This document shows, piece after piece, positions 10,074 through 19,362 of a DNA stretch of 64,000 nt. Every line of letters begins with the position of its first letter. The stretch's first letter is position 1. The stretch lies in contig NZ_CP063657.1 in assembly GCF_015209745.1 (NCBI RefSeq), positions 2,294,001-2,358,000 on the forward strand. Direction: 5' to 3'. The notes beneath the pieces are model-generated. The model had not been told where the DNA came from. It saw only the letters and a program-made list of their open reading frames with translations, and ran no database searches. Made by a program: the position numbers and the translations under genes. Source of the stretch: Lysobacter avium (GTDB taxonomy: Bacteria > Pseudomonadota > Gammaproteobacteria > Xanthomonadales > Xanthomonadaceae).

Positions 10074-10571
10074 TTATTTCACCCTGGCTACGAAGGAAAC
10101 CGTGCCTTCGGCACCTGCGACCAAGCGGCCCAGCACCCAGCGAAGGTGGGTGACGTCGGCGGCCTGCGCCGGTCGCGACTGGCCGTCCTGCCCGACAACC
10201 GTCAGTCCCGCGAGCACGCCGTACTGCGTGCCACCATCGACCGAGACTGCATCGACCGCGCGATCTCCCGCGGAGGCGACGTACACCAGGTCGGCCGGAA
10301 CCGGGTTGTCGATCTTCACGGCATCTGCCGCAGTAGCCCCGGTGTTGCGGTAAGTGACCACATACGTCACTTCACTGCCGGGAACGACGCTGTTGGCTGG
10401 CTCGGCCTTCAGAGTGATGGAACCGTCAGCATTCTTGACCTCAACTTGCTGGAACACCTGAGCGTTCAACTCGACCCCGCCCGCCGCGGCGGCAGTCCCC
10501 ATGGACAGCATTGCCATGCCGGCCAGCAGCCAGCCCTGATATCGACGGGCCGTGCTTCGTGGGTTCATCAT
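10074..10571 (-). CDS. Small secreted DUF11-like protein, first gene of the surface operon
   Basis: I use the ATG at 10571 (165 residues) because AAGGA lies 8 bases upstream and a clean signal peptide follows (hydrophobic core WLLAGMAMLSMGTAAAA). A start at 10664 would add 31 residues with no signal character. The mature part is essentially one DUF11-type unit: VPGSEVTYVVTYRNTG, then DNPVPADLVYVAS. It ends FVARVK; the adhesin gene product ends FRVRVK. It is the promoter-proximal gene, about 85 bases downstream of the predicted sigma-54 start point. Because it is small and first it may be made in excess over the others, but its function is unknown. Confidence 0.7.
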   Translation of the reverse strand: MMNPRSTARRYQGWLLAGMAMLSMGTAAAAGGVELNAQVFQQVEVKNADGSITLKAEPANSVVPGSEVTYVVTYRNTGATAADAVKIDNPVPADLVYVASAGDRAVDAVSVDGGTQYGVLAGLTVVGQDGQSRPAQAADVTHLRWVLGRLVAGAEGTVSFVARVK

Positions 10572-10666
10572 GGAGATTGTCCTTATGGTTGAGCGTGTGT
10601 GTACTTGGAAGGGCCTCTTGCGGCCCGGTGCACCGTCGGGTGAAGTACCCGGACGGGAAAGCAATG

Positions 10667-10683
10667 AGCAATATCTGTGCCAA
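10667..10683 (-). promoter_or_regulatory. Predicted sigma-54 (RpoN) -24/-12 promoter
   Basis: On the minus strand the sequence reads TTGGCACAGATATTGCT. The sigma-54 consensus is YTGGCACG-N4-TTGCW: both invariant pairs (GG and GC) are present at the right spacing, and the only departure is A for the G after GGCAC. The predicted start point near 10656 gives a leader of about 85 bases to the ATG at 10571. Such promoters need an AAA+ enhancer-binding protein; none is encoded in the window and I did not identify its binding site. Confidence 0.7.
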
Positions 10684-10802
10684 CCTGCAATAACGAATTT
10701 TTAACTCACAAAGGCGACACCCATCACTATTTTCAACGCTGCGTGTGAACATGATCACTGCTGTAATGGACGCATGCCCATTTCAACGGTGCTGGAGTCG
10801 CC

Positions 10803-12629
10803 ATGAAAACGGCGGCACTGGACACACTACGAAGCACTTTCGGCTTTGATGCTTTCCGCGGCGAGCAGGCCGCGATCATTGACTGCCTGGTCAAGGGCGA
10901 CGACGCCCTGGTGCTGATGCCGACCGGCGGCGGCAAGTCGTTGTGCTACCAGTTGCCGGCGATGCTGCGCGAGGGCTGCGGGATCGTCGTCTCACCGCTG
11001 ATCGCGCTGATGCAGGACCAGGTCGAAGCGCTGCTCCAGCTCGGCGTGCGCGCCGCCTACCTAAACTCGACCCTGGACGCGGCCACCGCCGCCGACGTGG
11101 AGCGCCGCTTGCTCGACGGCGAGCTGGACCTGCTCTACGTCGCTCCCGAGCGCCTGCTCTCGGGACGCTGCATGAGCCTCATCGACCGCGCCCACGCTTC
11201 CGGCGGGATCGCCCTGTTCGCCATCGATGAGGCGCATTGCGTCTCCCAGTGGGGGCATGATTTCCGCCGCGAGTACCGCGAGCTGACCGTGCTCCACGAG
11301 CGCTGGCCCGACGTGCCGCGCATCGCGCTGACCGCAACGGCGGACGAGCCGACCCGGCTGGAGATCGCCGAGCGCCTGGCGCTCGAAGACGCGCACCAGT
11401 TCGTCAGCTCCTTCGACCGTCCCAACATCCGCTACCTCGTGGCGCAGAAGGATGGCAGCGGCCAGCGCGCCCTACTCGACTTCCTTGCCGGCCACCGCGG
11501 CGAGAGCGGCATCGTCTATGCCTTCTCGCGCAAGCGCGTGGAGAAAACCGCCGAGCAGCTGTGCGAGGCCGGCGTCAACGCGCTCGCCTACCACGCCGGA
11601 ATGCCGGCCGAGGTCCGTGCGGCCAACCAGCGCCGATTCCTGCAGGAGGACGGCATCGTGATGGTCGCCACGATCGCCTTCGGCATGGGCATCGACAAGC
11701 CGGATGTGCGCTTCGTCGCCCACGTCGACCTGCCCAAGTCGGTCGAGGGCTACTACCAGGAGACCGGCCGCGCCGGCCGCGATGGCCAGCCCGCCGAGGC
11801 CTGGCTCAATTACGGGCTGGGCGACGTGGTCAACCTGAGCATGCTGATCAAGCAGGGCGATGCCAGCGAGGAGCGCAAGCTGCTGGAGCTGCGCAAGCTG
11901 GACGCGCTGCTGGGCTACTGCGAGTCAACCCAGTGTCGGCGCCAGGCCTTGCTGGGCTGGTTCGCCGAGGAGCATCCCGGCAACTGCGGCAACTGCGACA
12001 ACTGCCTGCAGCCGCCGGAGAGCTGGGACGGCACCGAGGTCGCGCGCAAGGCGCTGTCGTGCGTGTTCCGCACTGGCCAGCGGTTCGGCGCGGGGCACGT
12101 CATTGATGTGCTTCGCGGCGTGCCAACCGACAAGGTCGCCCAGCACGGCCACGACAAGCTCAGCACCTGGGGCATCGGCACCCATCTGGACACGCGCCAG
12201 TGGAGCAGCGTGTTCCGCCAGCTGGTCGCATCCGGCCTGCTGGCGGCCAATCACGAGCGCCACGGCGCCCTGTACCTGACCAGCAAGGCCGGCCCGGTGC
12301 TGAAGGGCGAGCAGACCCTGCGCCTGCGCCGCGATGCGCCCAGGCCGGCGGGCCGCCGCGGGCGCACCGGCTCGGCACCACCGCCGATGGACCTGGCGCC
12401 CGAAGCGGCCAGCCGTTTCCGTTCCCTGCGCGGCTGGCGCGCGGAATTGGCCAAGGAGCAGAACGTGCCGGCCTATGTGATCTTCCACGACGCCACCTTG
12501 CGCGAAATCGCGGAGAGCGATCCGGCCGATCTGGACGAGTTGGGCCGGATCGCCGGTATCGGCAGCAGCAAGCTGGAGCGTTACGGCGAGGCGGTGCTGC
12601 AGCAACTGCTGGATTGCGACGTCGCCTGA
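10803..12629 (+). CDS. recQ: ATP-dependent DNA helicase RecQ
   Basis: RecQ is a 3'-5' DNA helicase of the RecF recombination pathway. The 608-residue product has Walker [14 protein letters not shown] (about residue 40), the DEAH box ([14 protein letters not shown]) with its aromatic loop, TATA, and the helicase C domain ending GRAGRDG. The zinc-binding domain follows (YCES, then CGNCDNC), then a winged-helix region and a C-terminal HRDC domain ([26 protein letters not shown]). Length and domain order match E. coli RecQ. It diverges from the DUF11 operon, with about 230 bases between the starts holding the sigma-54 site of the opposite strand. Confidence 0.97.
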   Translation: MKTAALDTLRSTFGFDAFRGEQAAIIDCLVKGDDALVLMPTGGGKSLCYQLPAMLREGCGIVVSPLIALMQDQVEALLQLGVRAAYLNSTLDAATAADVERRLLDGELDLLYVAPERLLSGRCMSLIDRAHASGGIALFAIDEAHCVSQWGHDFRREYRELTVLHERWPDVPRIALTATADEPTRLEIAERLALEDAHQFVSSFDRPNIRYLVAQKDGSGQRALLDFLAGHRGESGIVYAFSRKRVEKTAEQLCEAGVNALAYHAGMPAEVRAANQRRFLQEDGIVMVATIAFGMGIDKPDVRFVAHVDLPKSVEGYYQETGRAGRDGQPAEAWLNYGLGDVVNLSMLIKQGDASEERKLLELRKLDALLGYCESTQCRRQALLGWFAEEHPGNCGNCDNCLQPPESWDGTEVARKALSCVFRTGQRFGAGHVIDVLRGVPTDKVAQHGHDKLSTWGIGTHLDTRQWSSVFRQLVASGLLAANHERHGALYLTSKAGPVLKGEQTLRLRRDAPRPAGRRGRTGSAPPPMDLAPEAASRFRSLRGWRAELAKEQNVPAYVIFHDATLREIAESDPADLDELGRIAGIGSSKLERYGEAVLQQLLDCDVA

Positions 12630-12641
12630 CGGCTCGCGCTT

Positions 12642-15600
12642 TCAGCTCGAGGGCGTGTCGCCCTCGCCCGCTTCACCGGATGCGGCATCGACCCGTCCGA
12701 TGTGATGCACATGCACGTCGCGCTGCGGAAACGGAATCTCGATCCCCGCCTCGTGCAACGCCGTCGTCAGTGCGACAAACAGGCTGTGCGTGGCCGCGCG
12801 GCGGTCGTCGATCTGGGCCACGTAGAAACGCACCTCGAACTCCAGCGCGCTGTCGCCCAGGCTGGTGAACAGCACATCGGGCGCCGGCGACCGCAGGACC
12901 TTGGGATCCGCCGCCGCCACACTCTCCATCACCGCGCGCGCCTTGCGCAGATCACTGCCGTAGCCGATTCCCACCTTCAACACCACCCGGGTGATCGGAC
13001 TGGTCAGCGTCCAGTTCTGCACGGTATCGGTGATGAATGCCTTGTTGGGCACGAGCACCTCGAAATTGTCGAAATCAGTGATGGTGATGGAACGCATCTT
13101 GATGCGGCTGACGGTACCGGTGGTGTGATTGATGGTGACCACGTCGCCCACCCGGACGGGACGCTCGAACAGGATGATCAGCCCGGAAACAAAGTTGGCG
13201 ACGATCTCCTGCAGGCCAAAGCCCAGTCCCACGCCCAGCGCCGCCACGACCCACTGGAGTTTCGACCAGTCCAGACCGATGCGCTGGAGCGCGATGACCA
13301 GACCGATCGCGGTGATCACGTAGCGCGCGATGGTCGCGATCGCGTAGCGCGTCCCGGAATCAACGCGGGCGCTCGGCAGCAGCATGATCTCCAGGAAGCC
13401 CGGCAGGTTGCGCGCCGCGATGGCCGTCAGTCCCACTATCAAGAGGCTTATCAGCACGTCACTCAGCGTGACTGCGACGACGCTCTCGCCAATGCCCTCA
13501 ACCACTCGCGACCACAACACGACATCGTTGAACACGTTGAGCGCCGGGATCATCTCCCGCCACAGGCCCACAATCAGCACCGCCAGCGCGACGCCAAATG
13601 CGGCACGCAACAGCGCCCGCGTCTGCTGGTTGACGGTCACCGCGTCGATCTCGGGCTGCTGGTTCTGCAGTGCCAACACCTCGCTGCCATCCTGGCCGTC
13701 CTCGCCGCCCGCCGCCGCCCGTGCCTCGGCCAATGCCCGGGCATGAACCGAGTCGGCCTGCAGGTACGCGGCGCGGCGGCTGGCCACCATCACTCCCCGT
13801 ATGACGATGTAGTAAACGATGACCACCGCCAGGATGATCCAGCCTGAAGTAAACAATCGCGACTGCACCTCTCTGGCACTGGTGTAGTAGCCGACCGCGG
13901 CAAGCACGGCGAAGACCACCGGAACCGCCACCAGGACGCGCGCCCAGCCTGCGGATACGCGCCGGATCCATGCCCCTGGCGCGCGCACGGTGGTGGGAGC
14001 GCCATCGGAGGGTCGAAGTAGCCGGTACAGGAACCACGCCGACGCCAGCGATCCCACCATGAAGCCGAGGCGACCAATGCCATCGATCAGTTCCGGGTCT
14101 CCACTGGCGTCCGTCATCCCGGTCAGCACGGCCGTTGGGGCGATCATCAGCAGGAGCGTCCGCAGCGCCCGCGCCAGCCGCTTGGTGCCCTGCGGACCCC
14201 AGTGGAAATGGGCGACAAACAGACCCTTCGGGCGGCACATGTCAATGAACAGGCCCAGCATCAACCAAAGCAGCGCCAGACTGAGCAGGCCCTGGCCGAG
14301 GAAGCTCGCGAAACCGCCGCCGGACCAGCCGAGGAACCAGCCAACGGTTGCCACGGCAAAAGGCCACGCCAGAGCGAGCAGGAACGTTGCAGCCCAGGCC
14401 AGCAGTGTGGTGCCGAAGTTGTCATCCCGGTGACCGACGGATCTCGCCAGCCGCGGCAAGGCGGCTTGCAGTCGCCCACGTGCGCCGAACAACGCGGCCA
14501 CTGTCAGCAGCATCAACAGCAGCCGCACCGGATGGGCGCGCAGCGCGGCAAGCAGTGCCCGCGGCATCGCGGACCAGTTGGAGGGCGCGAGCAGCCAGCC
14601 AACGCCGACGCCCAGCTGCTGCAGCCAGTCATCGCCCAAGGGAGCCGTGCTGGGCAGCCACAAGAGGCGCTTGTCGAGCACCCCATGCAATTGCTCGCTG
14701 GCACTCAGCAGTTCGGCATCAATCGCGTTGTTTTCCGATAGCGCGTCGATCAGCTGTTGCTGGACGTCTGCCATGTCGGCCACTCCGGCGCGGCGGTGCT
14801 CGACGAGTTGCTCCAGCAGATGCTCCCGGGCGTCGATGGTCGCGATGCTCACCCGTTGCCCGTCGGACGCCGGCAAGTCGCGAAGCGCCTGCTGGGTCTT
14901 GAAATGGCGTACGCGCAGGTCGACGAGCGTCCGGTTCCGCTCCCCCATCCGCCGCTTGATCTGCTCGCCGCTGACCAGGCTCGTCTGCAGGCTGCGCAGC
15001 AATCTCGCCGCATCGTCGCTGAGCGCACCGATGGCGAGAATCTGATCGGCGTTCCTGCGCGCCTCGACGGCGTCGTCGAGCAGCACCCTCGATCGACGTT
15101 GTTCATCACGGGCGCGATCCAATCGCTGGACCAGTTGCGAGGTCTCCGTTCGCAACGCAACGCTATCGCGGGCCAGCTCGCGTATCTCCGCCGGCTGGCC
15201 CGCCAGGCTTAGTTCGAACTCGCGCGCGCGCGCCGCGTCCGCCTCCACCTGCTGCCTGCGCCTGCTCACCAGCCGCGCATCCAGCTCCTCGATGGCCGCG
15301 TCCACCTCGTTGGCGCGACGCTCCACCAGCTCATGCTGGGCGGTCGCAATCGACTTGCGCGTCGGCAGGCTGGACAACTCCTGCTCGATCATCTCGATGC
15401 GCGCGGACAGTTCCTCGCGGGCAGCCTCCTGCCGCACCCTGGTGGCCTCCGCCAGCAAGGGGGATGCGGTGGCGGCGACGGGGGTCGGGGCACGATCAAG
15501 CTGCGTGCGCAATTCGCCCAGTTCGGCGCGGGCTTCCGCGGGTCGGCTCTCCATCGCGCGCAACTGCTCGGCGAGCTTGCGTTGCCTGCCGTGCAATGAC

Positions 15601-16088
15601 ACCGATTCGGTCTGCAGTGCTGCCAATCGCAGCTGCGTTGCCACTGGATCCGCGTCTTCCGGCAAAGCGTCACGCTGGGGTGGCACTGCGGACTGTGCAC
15701 TCAACGCGGCGATGGTATCCGGCGCAGACTGCAGCCCGGCGGCATACTCCGCCGCGCTCCTGCGCGCCACCTCCGCGGCCTCTGCTCGCGAAGCGGCGGC
15801 ACGGAGTTGTTCAAGCACAAGCTCGCGCTCGGTGGTGGAAAGATCCGTCCGGGTTTCAATGACGTCGATCCGGCTGGCGAGATCCGCGGCGCCGATGCCG
15901 GCGATCGCGTCAGTCGACTCCAATGCGGGCGTGTCCACCTGCGCGATCGCCGCGGTCGACGCGAGCGCCAGGACCAGCCAACAAGCCAGTCCGGGCCAGA
16001 TTGTCCTCCCGCAAAAGCGTTTGGCGATGGCGGCGACCTGCCTCATGAGCGAGTGCGGCGTGCGCCGGATGCGCCCCATGAGGAGCAC
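12642..16088 (-). CDS. Large mechanosensitive channel, MscK/KefA-like (MscS family)
   Basis: This is an inner-membrane channel that opens under membrane tension and releases solutes after osmotic downshock. The 1148-residue product has an N-terminal hydrophobic export segment (about 30-50) and a long alpha-helical periplasmic region rich in Ala, Arg and Glu with coiled-coil character (50-480). About ten predicted membrane helices follow, then the MscS core at about 945-1050: ALGVGLGFGLQEIVANFVSG, RPVRVGDVV and VPNKAF. The length fits the MscK/MscM group rather than the 290-residue MscS. The start at 16088 could be a few codons further in (a second Met lies at residue 4). It converges on recQ with a 12-base gap. 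Confidence 0.88.
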   Translation of the reverse strand: MLLMGRIRRTPHSLMRQVAAIAKRFCGRTIWPGLACWLVLALASTAAIAQVDTPALESTDAIAGIGAADLASRIDVIETRTDLSTTERELVLEQLRAAASRAEAAEVARRSAAEYAAGLQSAPDTIAALSAQSAVPPQRDALPEDADPVATQLRLAALQTESVSLHGRQRKLAEQLRAMESRPAEARAELGELRTQLDRAPTPVAATASPLLAEATRVRQEAAREELSARIEMIEQELSSLPTRKSIATAQHELVERRANEVDAAIEELDARLVSRRRQQVEADAARAREFELSLAGQPAEIRELARDSVALRTETSQLVQRLDRARDEQRRSRVLLDDAVEARRNADQILAIGALSDDAARLLRSLQTSLVSGEQIKRRMGERNRTLVDLRVRHFKTQQALRDLPASDGQRVSIATIDAREHLLEQLVEHRRAGVADMADVQQQLIDALSENNAIDAELLSASEQLHGVLDKRLLWLPSTAPLGDDWLQQLGVGVGWLLAPSNWSAMPRALLAALRAHPVRLLLMLLTVAALFGARGRLQAALPRLARSVGHRDDNFGTTLLAWAATFLLALAWPFAVATVGWFLGWSGGGFASFLGQGLLSLALLWLMLGLFIDMCRPKGLFVAHFHWGPQGTKRLARALRTLLLMIAPTAVLTGMTDASGDPELIDGIGRLGFMVGSLASAWFLYRLLRPSDGAPTTVRAPGAWIRRVSAGWARVLVAVPVVFAVLAAVGYYTSAREVQSRLFTSGWIILAVVIVYYIVIRGVMVASRRAAYLQADSVHARALAEARAAAGGEDGQDGSEVLALQNQQPEIDAVTVNQQTRALLRAAFGVALAVLIVGLWREMIPALNVFNDVVLWSRVVEGIGESVVAVTLSDVLISLLIVGLTAIAARNLPGFLEIMLLPSARVDSGTRYAIATIARYVITAIGLVIALQRIGLDWSKLQWVVAALGVGLGFGLQEIVANFVSGLIILFERPVRVGDVVTINHTTGTVSRIKMRSITITDFDNFEVLVPNKAFITDTVQNWTLTSPITRVVLKVGIGYGSDLRKARAVMESVAAADPKVLRSPAPDVLFTSLGDSALEFEVRFYVAQIDDRRAATHSLFVALTTALHEAGIEIPFPQRDVHVHHIGRVDAASGEAGEGDTPSS

Positions 16089-16294
16089 GAACAGGGATCG
16101 AATTTCGCCCGGTCGAAAACACGAGCGACCATTGACGCAATTGAATCGGCGTTGATGAACTGCCTGAGGCTCAGCATCTGTCGCCCCCGGCGATCAGTGA
16201 CAACCCGCCAATGCGGGCGATCCACCATAGCGCCAACGTGGAGAACGCGGCGCCAATACCAGCGGAAGTCGGCGTGCACAACAGAAGAGAGATA

Positions 16295-16367
16295 TGGGCC
16301 GTGATGGATTCGAACCATCGACCAGCGGATTAAAAGTCCGATGCTCTACCGACTGAGCTAACGGCCC
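16295..16367 (-). tRNA. tRNA-Lys (TTT anticodon)
   Basis: The 73-base minus-strand sequence folds as a cloverleaf: acceptor stem GGGCCGT/ACGGCCC, D-arm AGCTCAGTCGGTAGAGC, anticodon loop CTTTTAA giving UUU for lysine, and T-arm with GGTTCGAATCC. The discriminator base is A and the 3' CCA is not encoded, since the next bases are TAT. It lies about 100 bases downstream of queC. A tRNA-Lys after cpoB/queE/queC is also found in Pseudomonas, so this is conserved synteny. There is no sign of integration next to it. Confidence 0.97.
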
Positions 16368-16466
16368 ACAGGCCCCGACGTTGCGCCGGGGGCGTGAATT
16401 CTAACGCAAGTACGCGGAGCTGTGCGAAGCCGCTTCATCCGCAGCGTCGATGTTCCGTGTCCAGGT

Positions 16467-17159
16467 TCAGGCGTAGCGAGTCGGGTCGGCGATCCCTGCG
16501 GCGGCAAAGCCATCCGCGCGCAAGCGGCACGCGTCGCAGTGGCCACACGCCCGGCCTTCGCCGTCTGCCAGGTAGCACGATACCGTCCCGGAAAAATCGA
16601 CGCCCAGCCGCGCGCCTTCGCGGGCGATGTCCGCCTTGCTCAGGTGCTGCAGCGGCGCGTGCACGCGGATGCCGGCGCCTTCCACGCCTGCCTTCGTCGC
16701 CAGGTTGGCGAGGCGCTCGAAGGCGCTGATGAACTCGGGACGGCAATCCGGATAGCCCGAATAATCGACCGCGTTGACACCGCAGAACAGGTCGGATGAT
16801 CCCAGGACTTCCGCCCAACCCAGCGCCACCGACAGCATGATGGTGTTGCGTGCGGGGACGTAGGTCACCGGAATGGCATCGTCGCCTGCGACCTCGTCCA
16901 GCGGCACGTCGATGTCGTCAGTCAGCGCCGATCCCCCGATGCTGCGCAGATCGATGCGCACCGTCTTGTGCGCGATCGCCCCCTGCTGCGCCGCCACGCG
17001 CGCCGCTGCCTCCAGCTCCGACGTGTGGCGCTGCCCGTAGTCCACGCTCAATGCGTACGGAGCGAAGCCCTGCTCGCGCGCCATCGCCATGACGACCGCC
17101 GAATCCATGCCGCCGGAGACGAGGACGACTGCTTTCTTCTTGTCTGGTGACCCGTGCAT
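16467..17159 (-). CDS. queC: 7-cyano-7-deazaguanine synthase QueC
   Basis: QueC converts 7-carboxy-7-deazaguanine to preQ0 with ammonia and ATP, in queuosine synthesis. I place the start at 17159 (MHGSPDKKK), giving 230 residues, the normal family length; an upstream Met would only add residues out of the queE gene. The PP-loop ATPase motif SGGMDS lies at about residue 15 and four zinc-binding cysteines at the C-terminus (SCYLA, then CGHCDAC). The start is one base from the queE stop, so the two are coupled. It makes the substrate for QueF, which is not in this window. Confidence 0.96.
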   Translation of the reverse strand: MHGSPDKKKAVVLVSGGMDSAVVMAMAREQGFAPYALSVDYGQRHTSELEAAARVAAQQGAIAHKTVRIDLRSIGGSALTDDIDVPLDEVAGDDAIPVTYVPARNTIMLSVALGWAEVLGSSDLFCGVNAVDYSGYPDCRPEFISAFERLANLATKAGVEGAGIRVHAPLQHLSKADIAREGARLGVDFSGTVSCYLADGEGRACGHCDACRLRADGFAAAGIADPTRYA

Positions 17160-17160
17160 G

Positions 17161-17838
17161 TCAGCGACCCGGCTCGTCATCCCAGAGGATCTTGTGCAAC
17201 TGGAGCTGGAACCGGACCGGCAGCCGGTCGGCGACGATCCAGTCGGCCAGCTCGCGCGCACTGAGCTGGTTGAAGCTGGGGGAAAACATGACGTCGCAGA
17301 TCGCGGTCAGGCCATGCTCGTCGATCACCCCGCGCGCCCAGTCGTAGTCCTCGCGCGAGCAGATCACGAACTTGACCTGGTCATTCGCAGTCAGCTGGCC
17401 GATGTTGCTCCAAAGGTTGCGCGAGACCTCCGCCGATCCGGGCGTCTTCAGGTCCAGTACGCGCGACACGCGGGTATCCACCGGACTGATGTCGATCGAG
17501 CCGGAGGTCTCCAGCGATACCTCATAACCGGCATCGCACAGGCGCTCCAGCAAACCAATGCAACGCTTCTGCGCGAGCGGCTCGCCACCGGTGACACAGA
17601 CATGGCGCACCCCATGCCGCGCGACCTCGGCCAGGATCGCGTCGAACTCCCACCACTGCCCGCCATGGAACGCATACGCGGTGTCGCAGTATTGGCAGCG
17701 CAGCGGGCAACCGGTCAGGCGCACGAACACGGTCGGCCAGCCGATGCTGCGCGACTCGCCCTGCAGGGACAGGAAGATCTCGGTCAGGCGCAGGCGATCA
17801 GGCGCCAGTACGCCCGCTGCGGAGGTAACAGGGTTCAT
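17161..17838 (-). CDS. queE: 7-carboxy-7-deazaguanine synthase QueE (radical SAM)
   Basis: QueE rearranges 6-carboxytetrahydropterin to 7-carboxy-7-deazaguanine, the step before QueC. The 225-residue product carries the radical-SAM cluster motif C-x3-C-x2-C ([11 protein letters not shown]), preceded by LSLQGES, and GGEPLAQ, which contacts the methionine of SAM. All three cluster cysteines are present and the length is normal. It lies 43 bases downstream of cpoB on the same strand and runs straight into queC. Cotranscription with the tol-pal genes is possible; I see no terminator between them. Confidence 0.96.
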   Translation of the reverse strand: MNPVTSAAGVLAPDRLRLTEIFLSLQGESRSIGWPTVFVRLTGCPLRCQYCDTAYAFHGGQWWEFDAILAEVARHGVRHVCVTGGEPLAQKRCIGLLERLCDAGYEVSLETSGSIDISPVDTRVSRVLDLKTPGSAEVSRNLWSNIGQLTANDQVKFVICSREDYDWARGVIDEHGLTAICDVMFSPSFNQLSARELADWIVADRLPVRFQLQLHKILWDDEPGR

Positions 17839-17881
17839 GCCGCCATTTTAGCCGACGCGGCTCCTTGCCGTGCCGGCTTGC

Positions 17882-18697
17882 CTAGCGCAGGCGGCCCAGT
17901 TGGATCGCGCCCAGCCGGTCGGTGGCGATGCGCGCGGCATCGCTGCCGGCGAATCGTGTCGTCACCTCGGTGAGGGTGCGCTCGGCGGCGTCCTCATCGC
18001 CCTGCCCGTATTGGGCCAGGCCGACCTTCAGCAATGCGCCAGGCGCCTTGTCGTGGGTGGGATAGCGATCCAGCAATGCCTTGAACTGGGTTACCGCCAA
18101 CTTGTAGTTCTGGGTGACGTAGTAGCTCTCGCCCAGCCAATAGAGCGCATTGGGCGCGTACACACCGTCCGGGTAATGGCCGAGGAAGGAGTGAAACAGG
18201 CGCGCGGAGTCGACGTAATCGCCGTTCTTCAACGCATTGAAAGCGACATCGTAGGCCTCGCGCTCGTCCGCCCCCATCGCCAGCGTGCCGGCGTCGCCAT
18301 GCACGCTCGGCGCGCGCTCGGCGACGGGCTTTGCGGGCGGTGTTGGTGGTGCATCGGAGCCGACCGCCGCCGCAGGCCGCGGTGCCGCGCCCCCGCCCTC
18401 CAGATCCTCCAGACGCTGGTCGATATCGAGGAACTGCGCCCGGCTGTTGTCCTTGAGCTGCCCCAGCGAGTGATTGAGCTCCTCGACCTGGGAGCGCAGG
18501 GACGTGACCTCTTCCTTGAGCATGTTCACCTGCCGCAGCAGGTCGACAGTCGCGTCATTGTTGCCAGCCTGCTGTTCCAGCACGCCAACCCGTTCGGCCA
18601 GGCTCATGCGCTGGGCCGAAACAGGTGCGGCGGCCACCAGGGCCGCCGCTGCAACCAGCGATGTCGCAATTGTGATGGACAATTTGCGCATCATCAT
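17882..18697 (-). CDS. cpoB: Cell division coordinator CpoB (YbgF, Tol-Pal accessory)
   Basis: CpoB is a periplasmic protein that links Tol-Pal to the peptidoglycan synthase PBP1B during constriction. The 271-residue product has a signal peptide ending PVSAQ (about residue 29), a short coiled coil (about 30-85: AERVGVLEQQAGNN, VNMLKEEV), a Pro/Ala linker, and C-terminal TPR repeats from about residue 145 (AYDVAFNALKNGDY, APNALYWLGESYY). This is the standard trimerisation-plus-TPR architecture. It starts 9 bases after the pal stop. Confidence 0.94.
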   Translation of the reverse strand: MMMRKLSITIATSLVAAAALVAAAPVSAQRMSLAERVGVLEQQAGNNDATVDLLRQVNMLKEEVTSLRSQVEELNHSLGQLKDNSRAQFLDIDQRLEDLEGGGAAPRPAAAVGSDAPPTPPAKPVAERAPSVHGDAGTLAMGADEREAYDVAFNALKNGDYVDSARLFHSFLGHYPDGVYAPNALYWLGESYYVTQNYKLAVTQFKALLDRYPTHDKAPGALLKVGLAQYGQGDEDAAERTLTEVTTRFAGSDAARIATDRLGAIQLGRLR

Positions 18698-18706
18698 CGT
18701 TACCTT

Positions 18707-19222
18707 TTACTTGGCGGTGTAGATGATCTCGACGCGACGGTTCTTGGCCCAGCAGTCTTCGTTGGACGCCGTGCATACCGGGCGCTCTTCGCCGTAGCTG
18801 ACCACGTTCTGCTGGCCGCCCGAACCACCGTTGGCCTGGATCGCGGAGGAAACCGAATTGCCGCGGCGCTCGCCCAGGCCCATGTTGTATTCACGGCTGC
18901 CGCGCTCGTCGGCGTGGCCTTCCAGGGTCATGCGCGAGGACGGACGGTCACGGAGGTACTTGGCGTGGCAACCCACCAGGGCCTGGAACTCCGGACGCAG
19001 GGCGTCTCGGTCCAGGTCAAAGTAGACCACCCGCTGGCGCAGGCAGGAGTCGGTGTCCAGATCGTTGGGACCGTAGACGCCGGCGGCGGTGCCCGGAGTG
19101 GTCTGCGCGCCGGGGGCGGTGGTGCCGGTATCGACCGGGGGGGTTTCCTTGACCTTCTTGGAGCAGCCGATGGCGGCTGCACACAGCAGTGCGACCATCA
19201 GGACACGGGTGGTGTTGTTCAT
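18707..19222 (-). CDS. pal: Peptidoglycan-associated lipoprotein Pal
   Basis: Pal is an outer-membrane lipoprotein that binds peptidoglycan and TolB. The ATG at 19222 gives 171 residues with a lipobox (AAIGCSKK, Cys at residue 20); the longer frame from 19348 has no export signal. The C-terminal OmpA-like domain includes YFDLDRDALRPEF, LEGHADERGSREYNMGLGERR and NRRVEIIY, which bind diaminopimelate in the family. Between Cys20 and the domain is a short Pro/Thr/Gly-rich linker. The 140-base gap to tolB could hold an internal promoter. Confidence 0.96.
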   Translation of the reverse strand: MNNTTRVLMVALLCAAAIGCSKKVKETPPVDTGTTAPGAQTTPGTAAGVYGPNDLDTDSCLRQRVVYFDLDRDALRPEFQALVGCHAKYLRDRPSSRMTLEGHADERGSREYNMGLGERRGNSVSSAIQANGGSGGQQNVVSYGEERPVCTASNEDCWAKNRRVEIIYTAK

Positions 19223-19362
19223 GGTTGTTTCCTCGTCTTGGCGGAATGGGAGGGTGGAACGATGGAGCGGAGCGGTGGTAGAAACACTGGAACGGAACGA
19301 TTGAGCTGGAAACGGTCCAACGGGTACTGCGCGGCCAGCGACGCCCACTGATCAGGACGGCA

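Noticed and set aside
19223..19362. Purine-rich repeated GGAACG/GGAGCG words between pal and tolB
   Set aside because: Only short, irregular copies; no stem, no spacing and no known regulatory match.
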